From Chara braunii (lineage: Eukaryota > Streptophyta > Charophyceae > Charales > Characeae), in NCBI GenBank assembly GCA_003427395.1, contig BFEA01000029.1:2138344-2189249 (forward strand): a DNA stretch of 50,906 bases, given 5' to 3'. The notes under the pieces were generated by a model. The model ran no database searches. It was not told where the DNA came from and saw nothing but the letters and a program-made list of their open reading frames with translations. Shown in pieces: positions 10,964 through 20,078 of this stretch. Position numbers and translations under genes: made by a program. The first letter of the stretch is position 1; each line of letters starts with the position of its first letter.

Positions 10964-11031
10964 CGGCCTCTGGAGGGGACGGGGGCGAGGAGGGGGGTGG
11001 TTTGTCAGGGTGGGGAGGGGGGGGGGAAGCT
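10964..11031 (+). repeat. G-rich tract with quadruplex potential
   Basis: Many runs of three or more G occur within about 70 bp, including a run of ten or so near 11018-11027. Plus-strand G-quadruplex formation is plausible. It lies about 0.9 kb upstream of the reductase start codon. Confidence 0.6.
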
Positions 11032-11893
11032 AACAGCACCATCGGTCGGACAACTGGGTAGGGCTTGCCTGGCGGGAAAAGTAAACGGAAAACTCGAGGT
11101 GGCGGGAAACTATCCGGTGACAAAATTTCGAAATTAATTCCTGAAAGTGGCGACCGCTCCCGCCTTTCGCCCGCTCGCTGGGCGGCCGGCAGCTATATTT
11201 TGCCCAGTACGAGAGTTCTCGTCAGCAGCAGCGAACAGTGGAAGCAATCGGGCATGGTACATAGCCGTGTCGTGCAAGCTTCGTCCATCCCGTCGTGCTT
11301 CTCATTCCTTCTTCGGTGCTTCCTCAGTGGGGGGGGCAATCTATCTGGCAGCTCGGTTTTCAATGCGTTCTTCGTGGAATCAGTCTCCCTCGTGCGATCT
11401 CGTGCTGGCTCTGGTGGAATTTCGTTTTCTCTCTCGTCTCCAGTGTCATCGTGGTTGGTTTAGTCGTCTTCCTCTGTACACATTGCATTGATTTGGCTTT
11501 ATATATACAACTTCCAAGTCCATTCTTATTGGTCTTCTGTCATTCCTCTTCCATTCAACGGATGTAAGGGAAAAAGAACGTATTTGTGAAGTTGGACTCC
11601 ATGGTTCTTTCCCATTAGGCTTCGGGTCTGTCCATTAGGCTTTGGCCCTGTTCAGGAAGGAACGAGGGTGTTGTGTCTTGTCTTGTACGTTGCGAATTGC
11701 ACAGGCTAGCCTCTCAGACTAGTCGTCGAGTTGTTTTCCTCACCGCGGCGAGGAAGGTCTTTCTCAGTTGACGACTACTTAGGAGAGTGTTGGTTTATTT
11801 TGAACGCAGGAAGAAAGGGAGGAAGGAGAAGCAGAAGGAAGGTAAAGGCGAAGTGAAACCGAGAAGAATAGGTGGTCTCTCTCTGAAGCAACC
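11032..11893 (+). promoter_or_regulatory. Upstream region and probable leader of the class II RNR gene
   Basis: A TATA-like stretch (TTATATATAC, about 11500-11509) lies roughly 385 bp before the start codon, and a weaker TATATTTTG is near 11194. The last 80 bp are purine-rich (GAAGGAGAAGCAG type) and end in ACCATGG, a strong initiation context. No upstream coding exon is recognised. I could not place the transcription start. Confidence 0.35.
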
Positions 11894-13819
11894 ATGGCGA
11901 TCCCAGCGTACTCTGAGATCATTCACATGACGAGGTATTCGAGGTGGATGGAGGAGAAGCAGAGAAGGGAGACTTGGGAGGAGACGGTCGATCGGTATTG
12001 CAAGTTCATCAACGAGCACGTGCAGAAGCGATGTGACTACAATCTCGGCGAGTATCTGTCGAAGATCCGTAAGTTCGTTCTCGAGCAGCGTGTGATGCCA
12101 TCCATGCGGTGTTTGATGACTGCCGGCCCTGCTCTAGAGAGAGAGAACCTCTGCGGGTACAACTGCTCTTACCTTCACATTGACTCAATCGAGTCCTTCG
12201 ATGAGATTCTGTACATATTGATGAACGGTGTCGGCGTCGGATTCAGCGTGGAGACGCACTATGTGGCGAAGTTGCCCCGCATTCCGGACGTCATAACGGA
12301 ATCGGGTAAGGCGATACTGGTAGAAGACTCGAAAGAGGGATGGGCGAAGGCTCTGCGTGAAGTGGTCTCGGGCTTGTTCGAGGGCAAGCAGCACGGGTGG
12401 GATCTGTCGGCCATCCGGCCGCAGGGATCGAGGCTGAAGACCTTCGGTGGGCGGGCGTCTGGACCTGGTCCGCTCGACGAGATTCTGACAGTCGTCAGCG
12501 AGATAATGACCACGGCTCGCGGTCGGCAGCTTCGACCTATCGAATGCTGTGACATGGTGTGTGTCATCGCGCGCAATGTGGCGGCTGGGGGCTCCCGAAG
12601 AAGTGCACTGATGTGTCTCTCGTCGCTAGACGACAAGGAGATGCGTGACGCTAAGAATTTCCGCGTGCACGACCTCACTGGCAAGTCCTATCGCTTCTCG
12701 ACGAACATTTCTGTCAATTATCATTCGAAGCCAGACACAGAGAACTGGGAGGACGAGTGGAGGGCGTTGGTGGAAGGCAACTCCGGAGAGAGAGGCATCT
12801 TCTCTTCCTACGTGTGCGGCAAGAAGACTGTCAACAACAGCAAGTTAGACGGCCTTCCTGAGCGAGGCGAGCATGAGAACTACGGCACCAATCCGTGCTG
12901 CGAGATCGTGCTGAAGTCGAACCAGTGCTGCAATTTGTCTGAACTTATCGTCAGACCCGATGACACGAAGGAGTCGTTGGTGGAGAATGCGGAAGTGGCG
13001 ACGGTTCTCGGCACGATCCAGTCGACGCTGACCAACTTCAATTACGTGAGGAGCAAATGGGCGGAGAATTGCGAGCAGGAGCGGCTGCTGGGAGTTTCCA
13101 TGACCGGCATCCTGGACTGCAAGTGGCTGGCCCAGACGACCGAGGAGAACGCTAAATTTCTTCACACGCTCAGAAAAAAGTGCGTTAAAGTCAACGAGCT
13201 GTGGGCAGAGAGATTGGGCATCGCGCGCTCGAAGGCCATCACCTGCATCAAGCCGTCGGGGACAGTGTCGGAACTCGTTGGGACCGCCAGTGGCATTCAT
13301 CCTCGGCACTCGGAGTACTACATCCGTCGGATTAGGAACCCAATGGAAGACCCTGTCACGAAGTATCTCGTCGACCAGGGGTTCGGTGGGGAGGAAGGGG
13401 TGTATGAGAAGGGTACGTGGATTTTCAGCTTCCCGGTGAAGTCTCCGGACGGTTCCACTGTGCGGAGTCAGCTGACAGCGTTGACACACATCAAGCTGTA
13501 CAAATTCTTCCAAGATAATTGGTGCCATCATAAGCCGTCGATCACCGTCACCGTCAAGCCGCATGAATGGGACGACGTCAAAGGGTTCGTATTCGACAAT
13601 TTCGATCATCTTTGTGGCATCTCGTTCCTTCCTTACGACGGCGGAAACTATCAGCAAATGCCATATGAAGAGGTTGATAAGCAGACCTACGAGAAGATGC
13701 TTCGCTGCGCGCCGAGCAGTAGAGTTAATTGGGTAGGACTGCGAAAGTACGAGAGGGTCAATGCGACCAGGGACTTGTACGAGCTCGCATGCGTGGCTGG
13801 TGGTGGGTGCGCCGAGTGA
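11894..13819 (+). CDS. nrdJ: Adenosylcobalamin-dependent (class II) ribonucleotide reductase
   Basis: The enzyme reduces ribonucleotides (probably triphosphates) to deoxyribonucleotides, using coenzyme B12 to generate a thiyl radical. It needs neither the class I small subunit nor oxygen. The 641-residue ORF is uninterrupted and starts in ACCATGG. Visible landmarks are GYNCSYL (Cys91, first redox Cys), GVGVGFSVE at 112-120, and TNPCCEIVL with Asn333, Cys335 (thiyl radical site) and Glu337. They continue with QCCNLSE (Cys346, redox partner), CIKPSGT at 451-457 (phosphate loop), and a C-terminal pair Cys633/Cys639. The order matches Lactobacillus leichmannii RTPR (Cys119, 408, 419, 731, 736). 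There is no ATP-cone, intein, signal peptide or transit peptide, so the enzyme should be cytosolic. Oddities: CC where the family usually has C-S or C-G in the active-site loop, and a CX5C tail instead of CX4C. Codons favour G/C at third positions. The closest remembered wording is that of bacterial and phage enzymes, so lateral origin is likely. Confidence 0.95.
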   Translation: MAIPAYSEIIHMTRYSRWMEEKQRRETWEETVDRYCKFINEHVQKRCDYNLGEYLSKIRKFVLEQRVMPSMRCLMTAGPALERENLCGYNCSYLHIDSIESFDEILYILMNGVGVGFSVETHYVAKLPRIPDVITESGKAILVEDSKEGWAKALREVVSGLFEGKQHGWDLSAIRPQGSRLKTFGGRASGPGPLDEILTVVSEIMTTARGRQLRPIECCDMVCVIARNVAAGGSRRSALMCLSSLDDKEMRDAKNFRVHDLTGKSYRFSTNISVNYHSKPDTENWEDEWRALVEGNSGERGIFSSYVCGKKTVNNSKLDGLPERGEHENYGTNPCCEIVLKSNQCCNLSELIVRPDDTKESLVENAEVATVLGTIQSTLTNFNYVRSKWAENCEQERLLGVSMTGILDCKWLAQTTEENAKFLHTLRKKCVKVNELWAERLGIARSKAITCIKPSGTVSELVGTASGIHPRHSEYYIRRIRNPMEDPVTKYLVDQGFGGEEGVYEKGTWIFSFPVKSPDGSTVRSQLTALTHIKLYKFFQDNWCHHKPSITVTVKPHEWDDVKGFVFDNFDHLCGISFLPYDGGNYQQMPYEEVDKQTYEKMLRCAPSSRVNWVGLRKYERVNATRDLYELACVAGGGCAE

Positions 13820-14190
13820 TTGATTAATAGTAGGATTGACGACTTGTGGCACTTTGATGTTGCTTTCCACTAGTACTACCACGGTACCACCTCGATCTTT
13901 CCGAACTCGCCCAGTGGAAAGAACCCCGATCGCGCGTTCATTAGAGCGTCGCTCTGTTGAGCTTTGCTGCTCTTTTACTTATGAAGGTAGATCATATAGA
14001 ATTTGGGATTCGTCCCCACCTTCTCTATTGTACGTTTTATCTCTTCTGGTGTAATAGGAATTCCTGTTTGTAAACAACCATTGAGTTCTTTCGTTTCGTC
14101 GCGTAGGTAGGAAGGAAGACGAGCCCGTTCCTCCGTTGGTTCGTCGGATTTTGGATCGAATCGAGGAGGGCTGGCTGGCGGCCGCAGAAA
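13820..14190 (+). other. Downstream region of the RNR gene
   Basis: The stop TGA is followed by short TGATTGATTAATAG-type AT-rich sequence. A TGTAA element near 14069 could serve as a polyadenylation signal, but I have no direct support. No further gene is seen. Confidence 0.3.
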
Positions 14191-14213
14191 CGCACTGTTA
14201 GTGTGTGTGTGTC

Positions 14214-14258
<45 letters not shown>

Positions 14259-14259
14259 A
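14191..14259. repeat. Compound (GT)n(GA)n microsatellite
   Basis: A GT run with one CT interruption passes directly into a GA run. The same compound type recurs at the right edge of the window (50819-50906). Confidence 0.95.
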
Positions 14260-15625
14260 GGTGGCGGAGTGGTTCATTTGGTTGGCTCTGGTGAGTGCAT
14301 ACGACCTCCGTAACGTCATTGACTTCTGTTTCTTTTACTTCTACCTTTCCGTCGTTGAGATAGTGAGTCATTATTACCGAAGTGCTCGCCGTATCTTCTA
14401 TTTTATGTCTTTTACCCAGCTTCCCATTAGAGCGAAAGTTTTAACATCCGCTCTCCCTTTCCCTCGCTTTCTCCTGTACGCCGTGTTTCTGTGGCTTTCG
14501 CATCTGATGTACCGAGGCGTCAGGTTTGCAACTTGGCAGAGATACGAAGCGATGCGGTTTCCGTCGTTCTTCGTGCTTCTATGGCTTTCCTTTCGCTTTT
14601 CAGTTCTGAGAGTCCACCCAGTTAATCGACGACGTTCTGTCATCGTGTATCGCCGGGGTCGCATCTGTTCAGTACTCTTTTCGGTAAGCTCGGTCGATCG
14701 CGATGGGGTATCAGTTGGAGTGCGGTACTCGCTTCCATCATCTCTGTCAATGGTGAAGGTCGTGCCCCAACCGCGACGGGGTTTCAGTTGGAGTGCGGTA
14801 ATCTGTTCACGAAGACGATGGTTCGAAACCGTCTGCTGTGTAGATAATAGCAAAAGCTGCGCCGCTCCCATTCCCTTGTATCATCTCTAGAGTCTTCCCC
14901 TTCTTTTAGGGTAATCCCTTGAACTACCATCCGGGTAGTAGTCGAAGATTCATTTCATTCTTCCCAGAGTCTGTGCTTGTCCGCTCCACCTCTCTCACGA
15001 AATTGTGTTGAACCGATCCCTTCTCCGTTATTGTCATAAGTGCCTATCCGGTAGTGTTGATGAGAATTCCTCGGGGATTGCTTGTGACGTCAACAAGATT
15101 GTGTAGAAAGTATTAAGTATTCGACGAGAGCGCGCCGCGACGGGAGTCCAGAAGCGTGCGCTCGTCCTCTCCTGCCATGAAGCCGCCGTGTGTTCTCCGC
15201 CAGCAGATGTTTATGGTCCATGACATTGTATGCGGTGGTGACCATCGGCCGGACAACTCGACGTCGTTTTCACGTTCGAATGATAGACACGACAGAGCGT
15301 TATCGGTTGAGTTTATCCTTGCAATTTGCTTATTGACCCTCGACGTAATAGATTCTGTGCAGTCAAATGGGATGGCAGTCTCTCATTCTGGAAAATCGAA
15401 ATCACATTGAATTGCCCGAAACGATAATGATGTCTTATTTGTTGATAGGATAGTCAAGGGGTATAGCTCTTTGGCCGCTGTGAATCGATCGTTGAGGTAG
15501 TAGGGGCATGCTTTTTTTTATAAGCTAGGAGCCATCCCTGGGCTTTTTCTCGTTGCATGGGTGGGGCTTGAACAAAAACAAGAGTACATCATTTCTTCAA
15601 ATTTCAATTTGGTTGCGATTGATGG
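14260..15625. other. No recognised gene
   Basis: A 229-codon frame (14201-14890) begins inside the microsatellite and shows no domain or biased composition. I treat it as chance. The words ATCAGTTGGAGTGCGGTA and TTCAGTTGGAGTGCGGTA at about 14708 and 14782 are a small local repeat. Confidence 0.4.
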
Positions 15626-15735
15626 GATCGTATCTTACCTGCTATCGATGTTTAACTGGGGAATCGTATCTTACCGGATATCGAGGCTCAATTGGGGACA
15701 TGTATCTGACCCGATATCAAGGTTCAATTGGGGGA
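15626..15735. repeat. 36-bp tandem repeat, three copies
   Basis: Units start at 15626, 15662 and 15698 and share the pattern ATCGTATCTTACC, then ATATCGAGG, then TCAATTGGGG. The copies differ at several positions. Confidence 0.85.
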
Positions 15736-15827
15736 AGGAAGTGTTCCGGTTCATGTTTCCATGTCTGTGCTCGAGTGGAGTCGGTTTCCTGATGTTTCGT
15801 ATATTTCCAGTTTCATTTCACACGGAT

Positions 15828-16231
15828 CTGATCCGATCGATTACTCGCAAAAGTTATGGATAAGATATGGTTAATGCATTTGCCCTCTTGAGCGTCGTCA
15901 ATTAATCCACACCTTGAGGACCTGTTCGCGATACGATTTGTAGTGCCGAGTTCGACCGTCTTACCACGGTAAACTTCGGCGAGCGAAGGTTTCAACTGCC
16001 GGGTTCTCGATGAGCCTGATCCGATCGATTACTCACAAAAGTCAAATGAATTTGGAGGAATGGATATTATACAGATAAGTTATAATTAATGCATTTGCCC
16101 TCTTGAGCGTCCTCAATTAATCCACACCTTGAGGACCTGTTCGCGATACGATTTGTAGTGCCGAGCTCGACCGTTTTAACACGGTAAACTTCGGCGAGCG
16201 AAGGTTTCAAGTGCCGGGTCCTTGATGAGCC
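15828..16231. repeat. Direct tandem duplication of about 190-216 bp
   Basis: Unit 1 (15828-16015) and unit 2 (16016-16231) both open with CTGATCCGATCGATTACTC. They share the long stretch from AATGCATTTGCCCTCTTGAG to the GGTTTCAA and GATGAGC block. Unit 2 carries an extra ~25 bp near 16045-16075. No ORF spans it. Confidence 0.9.
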
Positions 16232-17056
16232 CCCAAGTGGCAGGCCAAACATGTGAAAGCGGTGGTTTGCCAGACAGGCAGGTAAAACCATAAAACGTGT
16301 GAAAGCGCGCTGGGTCAGGCTTTGGCTGGCCAAACGTGCCAAAGCTCCGATGCCTTGCCAGGTCGAAAGTGTGAAAGCACTGATTTAACAGACGAGACAT
16401 GTGACAACTCCGATGAATTATTCGGTACTACAAATGGTTTACACTCTATAGAGATGTTTGAGGAATCCGGTGTGATGACAGGTGTGGAGGGAGGGATGGA
16501 GGTAGACGGGGAGTTGACGTCAGAACCGCAGAGAACAGAGAGAAGCTCTTGTCGCTGAGTGGATCGTTGTACTCTTTGAGTTGCGTATCATAATTAAATT
16601 GTGGACATCGTCTTTTGTAGTCCCGGCTCGACGTGCTTCAAGACAAGACGGAAATGCCAGGTGTGGAAATATGGTAATTTCGTTAAAGCAAATTCGTTTT
16701 TTGAGAAATTTTACGCGTTCTCAATTCCTTTGACCTTTCAAGCATTCAAATCGAGTACAAGCCGTCTTTGTTGCTCTATTTGGCCGATTTTTGTGTTGCT
16801 TCAGAGGGCTTCGATCCAAATTGGAATATCCTTCTTGCAGGTTTCTTTATTTATTTCTACCATCGTTGATTTCTGTGTCGCCCATTTCTCTCCCGCGTTG
16901 ATTGTATGGATCGTCGTCGAGTCTGTCAAATTCCCATACTTGTGCTAGTGATGTTTCGTAAACATCCTCAATTCCTTTGACTCACTTCTCTCCCAAATTG
17001 TGCTATCGATGTTTCGTCAAGTTTCCGTCCCTCTTTTTTTCTTGTCGTCGGAGTTG
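16232..17056. other. No recognised gene
   Basis: GTGAAAGC-containing words recur at about 16253, 16299 and 16370 as a decayed short tandem repeat. The rest is AT-rich with only a 115-codon frame of no recognisable character. Confidence 0.4.
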
Positions 17057-17145
17057 TTTTTTTTTTTTTTTTTTTTTTTTTTACAAGAAGACTCAGCTCA
17101 TTTGATTACGCATACCAAAAAGAGAGGCCGGGAAAACCTCAACAA
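17057..17145 (-). mobile_element. Minus-strand LINE 3' end: poly(A) complement plus GAGGCCGGG hairpin
   Basis: A 26-nt T run (17057-17082) is followed 42 nt later by GAGAGGCCGGGAAAACCTC. The same layout occurs at 20079-20145 and 46674-46757, which suggests the shared 3' terminus of one LINE group on the minus strand. No coding part is identified to the right. Confidence 0.45.
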
Positions 17146-17642
17146 ACAACCTTCAAGGAGTTGTTGTTCTCGTTGATGCAGTCTGTTAGATTCATACCGA
17201 TGTTGACGTTTGATTCCCTAAAGTCCGACTATGATAATAGGCCTTCAAATTCCATTCAAGCACACCGTTTTTCTTATCCTTTTTTTAAGTTTTTTTTTTT
17301 TTTTCGTTTTTGCAAGTTTTTTTTTTTTTTTAAGCCCGGCGTCCCTTTCAAAAGTAGCAGTCACAGTGCGAGGTCCCGGCAACTCCGGCCGGGCCCACGC
17401 CCAGACCGCCAAGACAAAATAACAGGAAATTCCAACCAAAGGCTAGATAGACATTGGCTACTTGAAAACGAACCCTAACAAAAAGAAGAGAACCAACAAC
17501 ATGAACCAGCCAAAGCCGAAGATGAATGAGATCTCTTTTTTTTTTCCGGGAAGATTTCTTTTTCTTATTTCTACAATTCTACTGTCCTTTTGTATTTGCA
17601 TTAAATGGCGAAGAGACCCGGAAAAATATTCTTTTCTTTTTC

Positions 17643-17749
17643 AAAAAAAATCGGCCACTTTACTTTTCTCCGTGCCGGCCTTGCGCAGGGGCCATGCTAA
17701 TCTTCATCATCTGTATCGTTCCTATTTTAACGGATCTCCCCCGAAGGAC
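17643..17749 (-). ncRNA. U6 spliceosomal RNA-like gene or recent pseudogene
   Basis: U6 pairs with the 5' splice site and U2 and forms the catalytic core of the spliceosome. The minus strand reads GTCCTTCGGGG, GGAACGATACAGA, then a 27-nt block identical to canonical U6 (GAAGATTAGC through the AGC triad and internal stem-loop to GCGCAAGG). It continues through a diverged 3' part to an eight-T terminator (17643-17650). So it keeps both ends. Four extra bases (TGAT) just after ACAGA break the ACAGAGA box, which should prevent 5' splice-site pairing. A TATA-like TTTTATAAAAATG lies about 41 nt upstream, somewhat further than the plant norm. Probably a pseudogene, possibly a divergent variant. Confidence 0.75.
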
Positions 17750-18540
17750 GATTACTTGCTGTTCTCCTGCATTCAAACAACATTTTTATAAAATTGAAAT
17801 TGAATTTCTAGAATTCGGTAAATTCTTTTTCGGTAAATTCTTTCACTGGCTGTAGGGTACAAACGTGTAAACGGTGACAACAAGCAGATGGTAGTGCACG
17901 GATCAAAAATCGTGAACGTAATTCGAGGGACGTATCTGGTCCCTGGAATTCATTGTGTTTAAATAATGTGATGATGTATTGAATTTTTTTTTTTTTTTAA
18001 TTTCCAGGAACGTAAACGATAACTTAAAAGTAAGATGATGTACTGAATTCTTTTTTTTTTAAATAATTGATGGAGAACCGGCGGACTAAGGTGGGCATAA
18101 TACTCAAACGTCAGGGTCAAGGGCGTTTCGGTCGGTCGAAAAATGCCGAACTTATTAGGGTCGCCGATTTCACTGATTGGTGGGACGAAATGTAGAATTT
18201 GCTGGCGACTTGTGGGTTGTGTTCGTCGGGATTTGTGCACGGAGGTCGTCGTGATTGGAAGAAGTGTAGATAACGGGCCTCGCTCCAGCACTCACCACGT
18301 GCGCAAGACAAAAACATATGGCGGTGTACCTTTCCCGGTTCTGGATGAAGATTCATTCTCATTTCGCACATTTTGATGAGAGGCCCAATGACTGTTGAGG
18401 CGCCTAGCAGGCTGAGGTACTCGGCTGAGTCATTCGTAACGACGCATTAGCGATTTTCTCGATTTATGCCTCTCATCCTTGCGCCGGGGGGGGGGGGGGG
18501 AGAGGGGGGGGAAAGGGCGGGGTAAGCCTAAAATGTGATC
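17750..18540. other. No recognised gene; G tract and short repeats
   Basis: AT-rich with two similar T-run words (about 17965-17999 and 18028-18060, each preceded by GATGATGTA.TGAATT). GGGCCTCGCTCCA at 18275 repeats the end-like word seen at 49851. A G run of about 14 lies at 18486-18500. Confidence 0.4.
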
Positions 18541-18690
18541 GTAGTCTCTGATTTCGCTGCGATTCGAACCCTTCCTCTGGTTATCAAGAGCTACATGCGT
18601 CGTCTGATTTAACCACGATTCTCTGTTTCACCACGATTCGAAGTCATGCTCTGATTGCCGTCTCCACCAGGTTCGAACTCATGAAGTTTT
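18541..18690 (-). repeat. Repeated B-box-like words (tRNA-derived repeat?)
   Basis: On the minus strand GGGTTCGAATCGCAGC (close to the Pol III B box GGTTCGANTCC) and two similar TTCGAA words recur at ~75-bp spacing (18551, 18630, 18670). A TAGCTCTTGATA A-box-like word lies between them. No complete tRNA fold is seen. A decayed SINE array is the best guess. Confidence 0.3.
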
Positions 18691-18956
18691 TTTTTTCCAC
18701 AAAGTACTGGCGGCGCTCTGTATTTGGGCCCGTTGGAACTCCCCACGGCTTCCACTCCGAACCTGCCCTAATACCCGAAGGACGAGAAAAAAAATAGCAA
18801 TACCTGTCAAATCTGGACAGTACGGCCTTTCAGGCCTTTTTTATTGTCATTATAATATTACGGGTAACCCCGTAGCAGACACATCCGTGCTCAAGCCTCC
18901 AACGAGGGAGGGAACATGTGGGAGCTGCACCCACCAGCAAGAGAGAGAGAGAGAGA

Positions 18957-18957
<1 letters not shown>

Positions 18958-18996
<39 letters not shown>
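18958..18996 (+). repeat. Poly(A) tract, 39 nt
   Basis: An uninterrupted A run preceded by a GA run, possibly the tail of a plus-strand retroelement whose body (18700-18950) is not recognisable. Confidence 0.9.
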
Positions 18997-18997
<1 letters not shown>

Positions 18998-19175
18998 CCC
19001 CCACTAATGGTCTAGTGCGAGTGAGCGGCCGAGTGAGCGGCTCCCCCCATTAAAGTTTAGTGGGGGTACGGAGGTCGCCGTGGCCGATTCAGGCCGAACG
19101 CCCACAGCACCGTCACTGGTCCCGTTGGCCGTCAGAGAGTGGTGGCCCTGGTGGGCCGAGCCCTTATGTCCTGAG

Positions 19176-19320
19176 AGTTCCATTCGTGATCCATTGGGCC
19201 ACAAATTTAACATTGCCAGTTCCATTCGTGATCCATCGGGCCACAGATTTAACATTGCCAGTTCCATTCGTGATCCATCGGTCACAAATTTGACGTTGGC
19301 AGTTCCATTCGTGATCCATG
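19176..19320. repeat. 42-bp tandem repeat, about 3.5 copies
   Basis: Units start at 19176, 19218, 19260 and 19301. Each begins AGTTCCATTCGTGATCCAT and ends near ACATTGCC or ACGTTGGC. Because 42 is divisible by three, frames stay open across it on both strands, so the ORFs here are repeat by-products. Confidence 0.92.
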
Positions 19321-19429
19321 AGACTTTCCATTGGCTAAGATCAAGGGTAGTATCTGTCCTGAGAGTGGCCCTGCCCGTACCCTAGAGTGTAGAGGTTATG
19401 GAGACGGTCTCGAACCTGCACATTTCGAA

Positions 19430-19600
19430 ACTCACAAAAAAAAAAGAAAAAAAAGAAAAAAAAAAAAAGACATCGGCGCCACTTTAAGCACTTATTATTG
19501 AAAAATTGTTTCAACGAGGCCGGGGACCTCACAATTCCACCCGGATGAAATTACTGACAGCATCAGCCAGCTTAGCTTAAGCTTCAGAGGGGTATTTAAA
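19430..19600 (-). mobile_element. LINE 3' end fragment with GAGGCCGGGG hairpin
   Basis: GAGGCCGGGGACCTCACAAT followed by CCACCCGG and CAGCATCAGCCAGCTTAGCTT (19515-19580) is nearly the same as 20127-20190. An A-rich run (19434-19469) lies to its left, where the other copies have T. This copy is therefore rearranged. Confidence 0.45.
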
Positions 19601-20078
19601 ACTAGGCACAGCTCCGGTCCCTGAGACCTCTGTCCTGATATACCCACTCTGAGCACGAAAAAAAGGAGCCCTCACGGCCTATAAAGCCACACAAACCCCA
19701 AGTAACAAAAAGGCCCAATGGCAAAAGGGAAAAGGAAAGATTGTGAACCAAAACTAAAAGTGTGCCACTTCCTGGGCAAGCTTGGCGCCCGCCACCTAGA
19801 GATATGTCGTTGGTCGCCCCGAGTGGCATTCAGCAGAGACTGCTGATGTTCATAGGGGGAGGGGACCAGAGGGGAGGCACAGTGACCTGATGCTATCGCA
19901 GTTTGCAACACACAAAGCTGCATTCATTGCTGACCTTGCATTTGTGGATTCGGTTCGGCAGAGTGGCGTGGTTGGGCTCAGGGACAGTCTTACGCCAACA
20001 GGCGCAGCTTTTTGGATCCCACCTGTCGTTTGACCCGAGGTATATCAATAATGGAAGTTTTTGTTTCTTTATGGAGGG
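19601..20078. other. No recognised gene
   Basis: Only short overlapping frames. Probably decayed 3' UTR or intergenic DNA between two LINE ends. Confidence 0.35.

Noticed and set aside
11894-13819. Bacterial contamination as the source of the RNR gene
   Set aside because: No prokaryotic neighbours or Shine-Dalgarno-type start. U6-like and other eukaryotic repeats occur on both sides. Long-read support would still be needed to exclude it fully.
12845-13882. 345-codon ORF antisense to the RNR gene
   Set aside because: A shadow of the GC-rich coding frame. No domain, while the plus frame matches a known enzyme over its full length.
14201-14890. 229-codon plus ORF
   Set aside because: It begins inside a GT/GA microsatellite and has no recognisable domain.
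19176-19320. CRISPR-like array (regular repeats)
   Set aside because: The 42-bp units are contiguous tandem copies without unique spacers, in a eukaryotic context. The same holds for 47503-47684.
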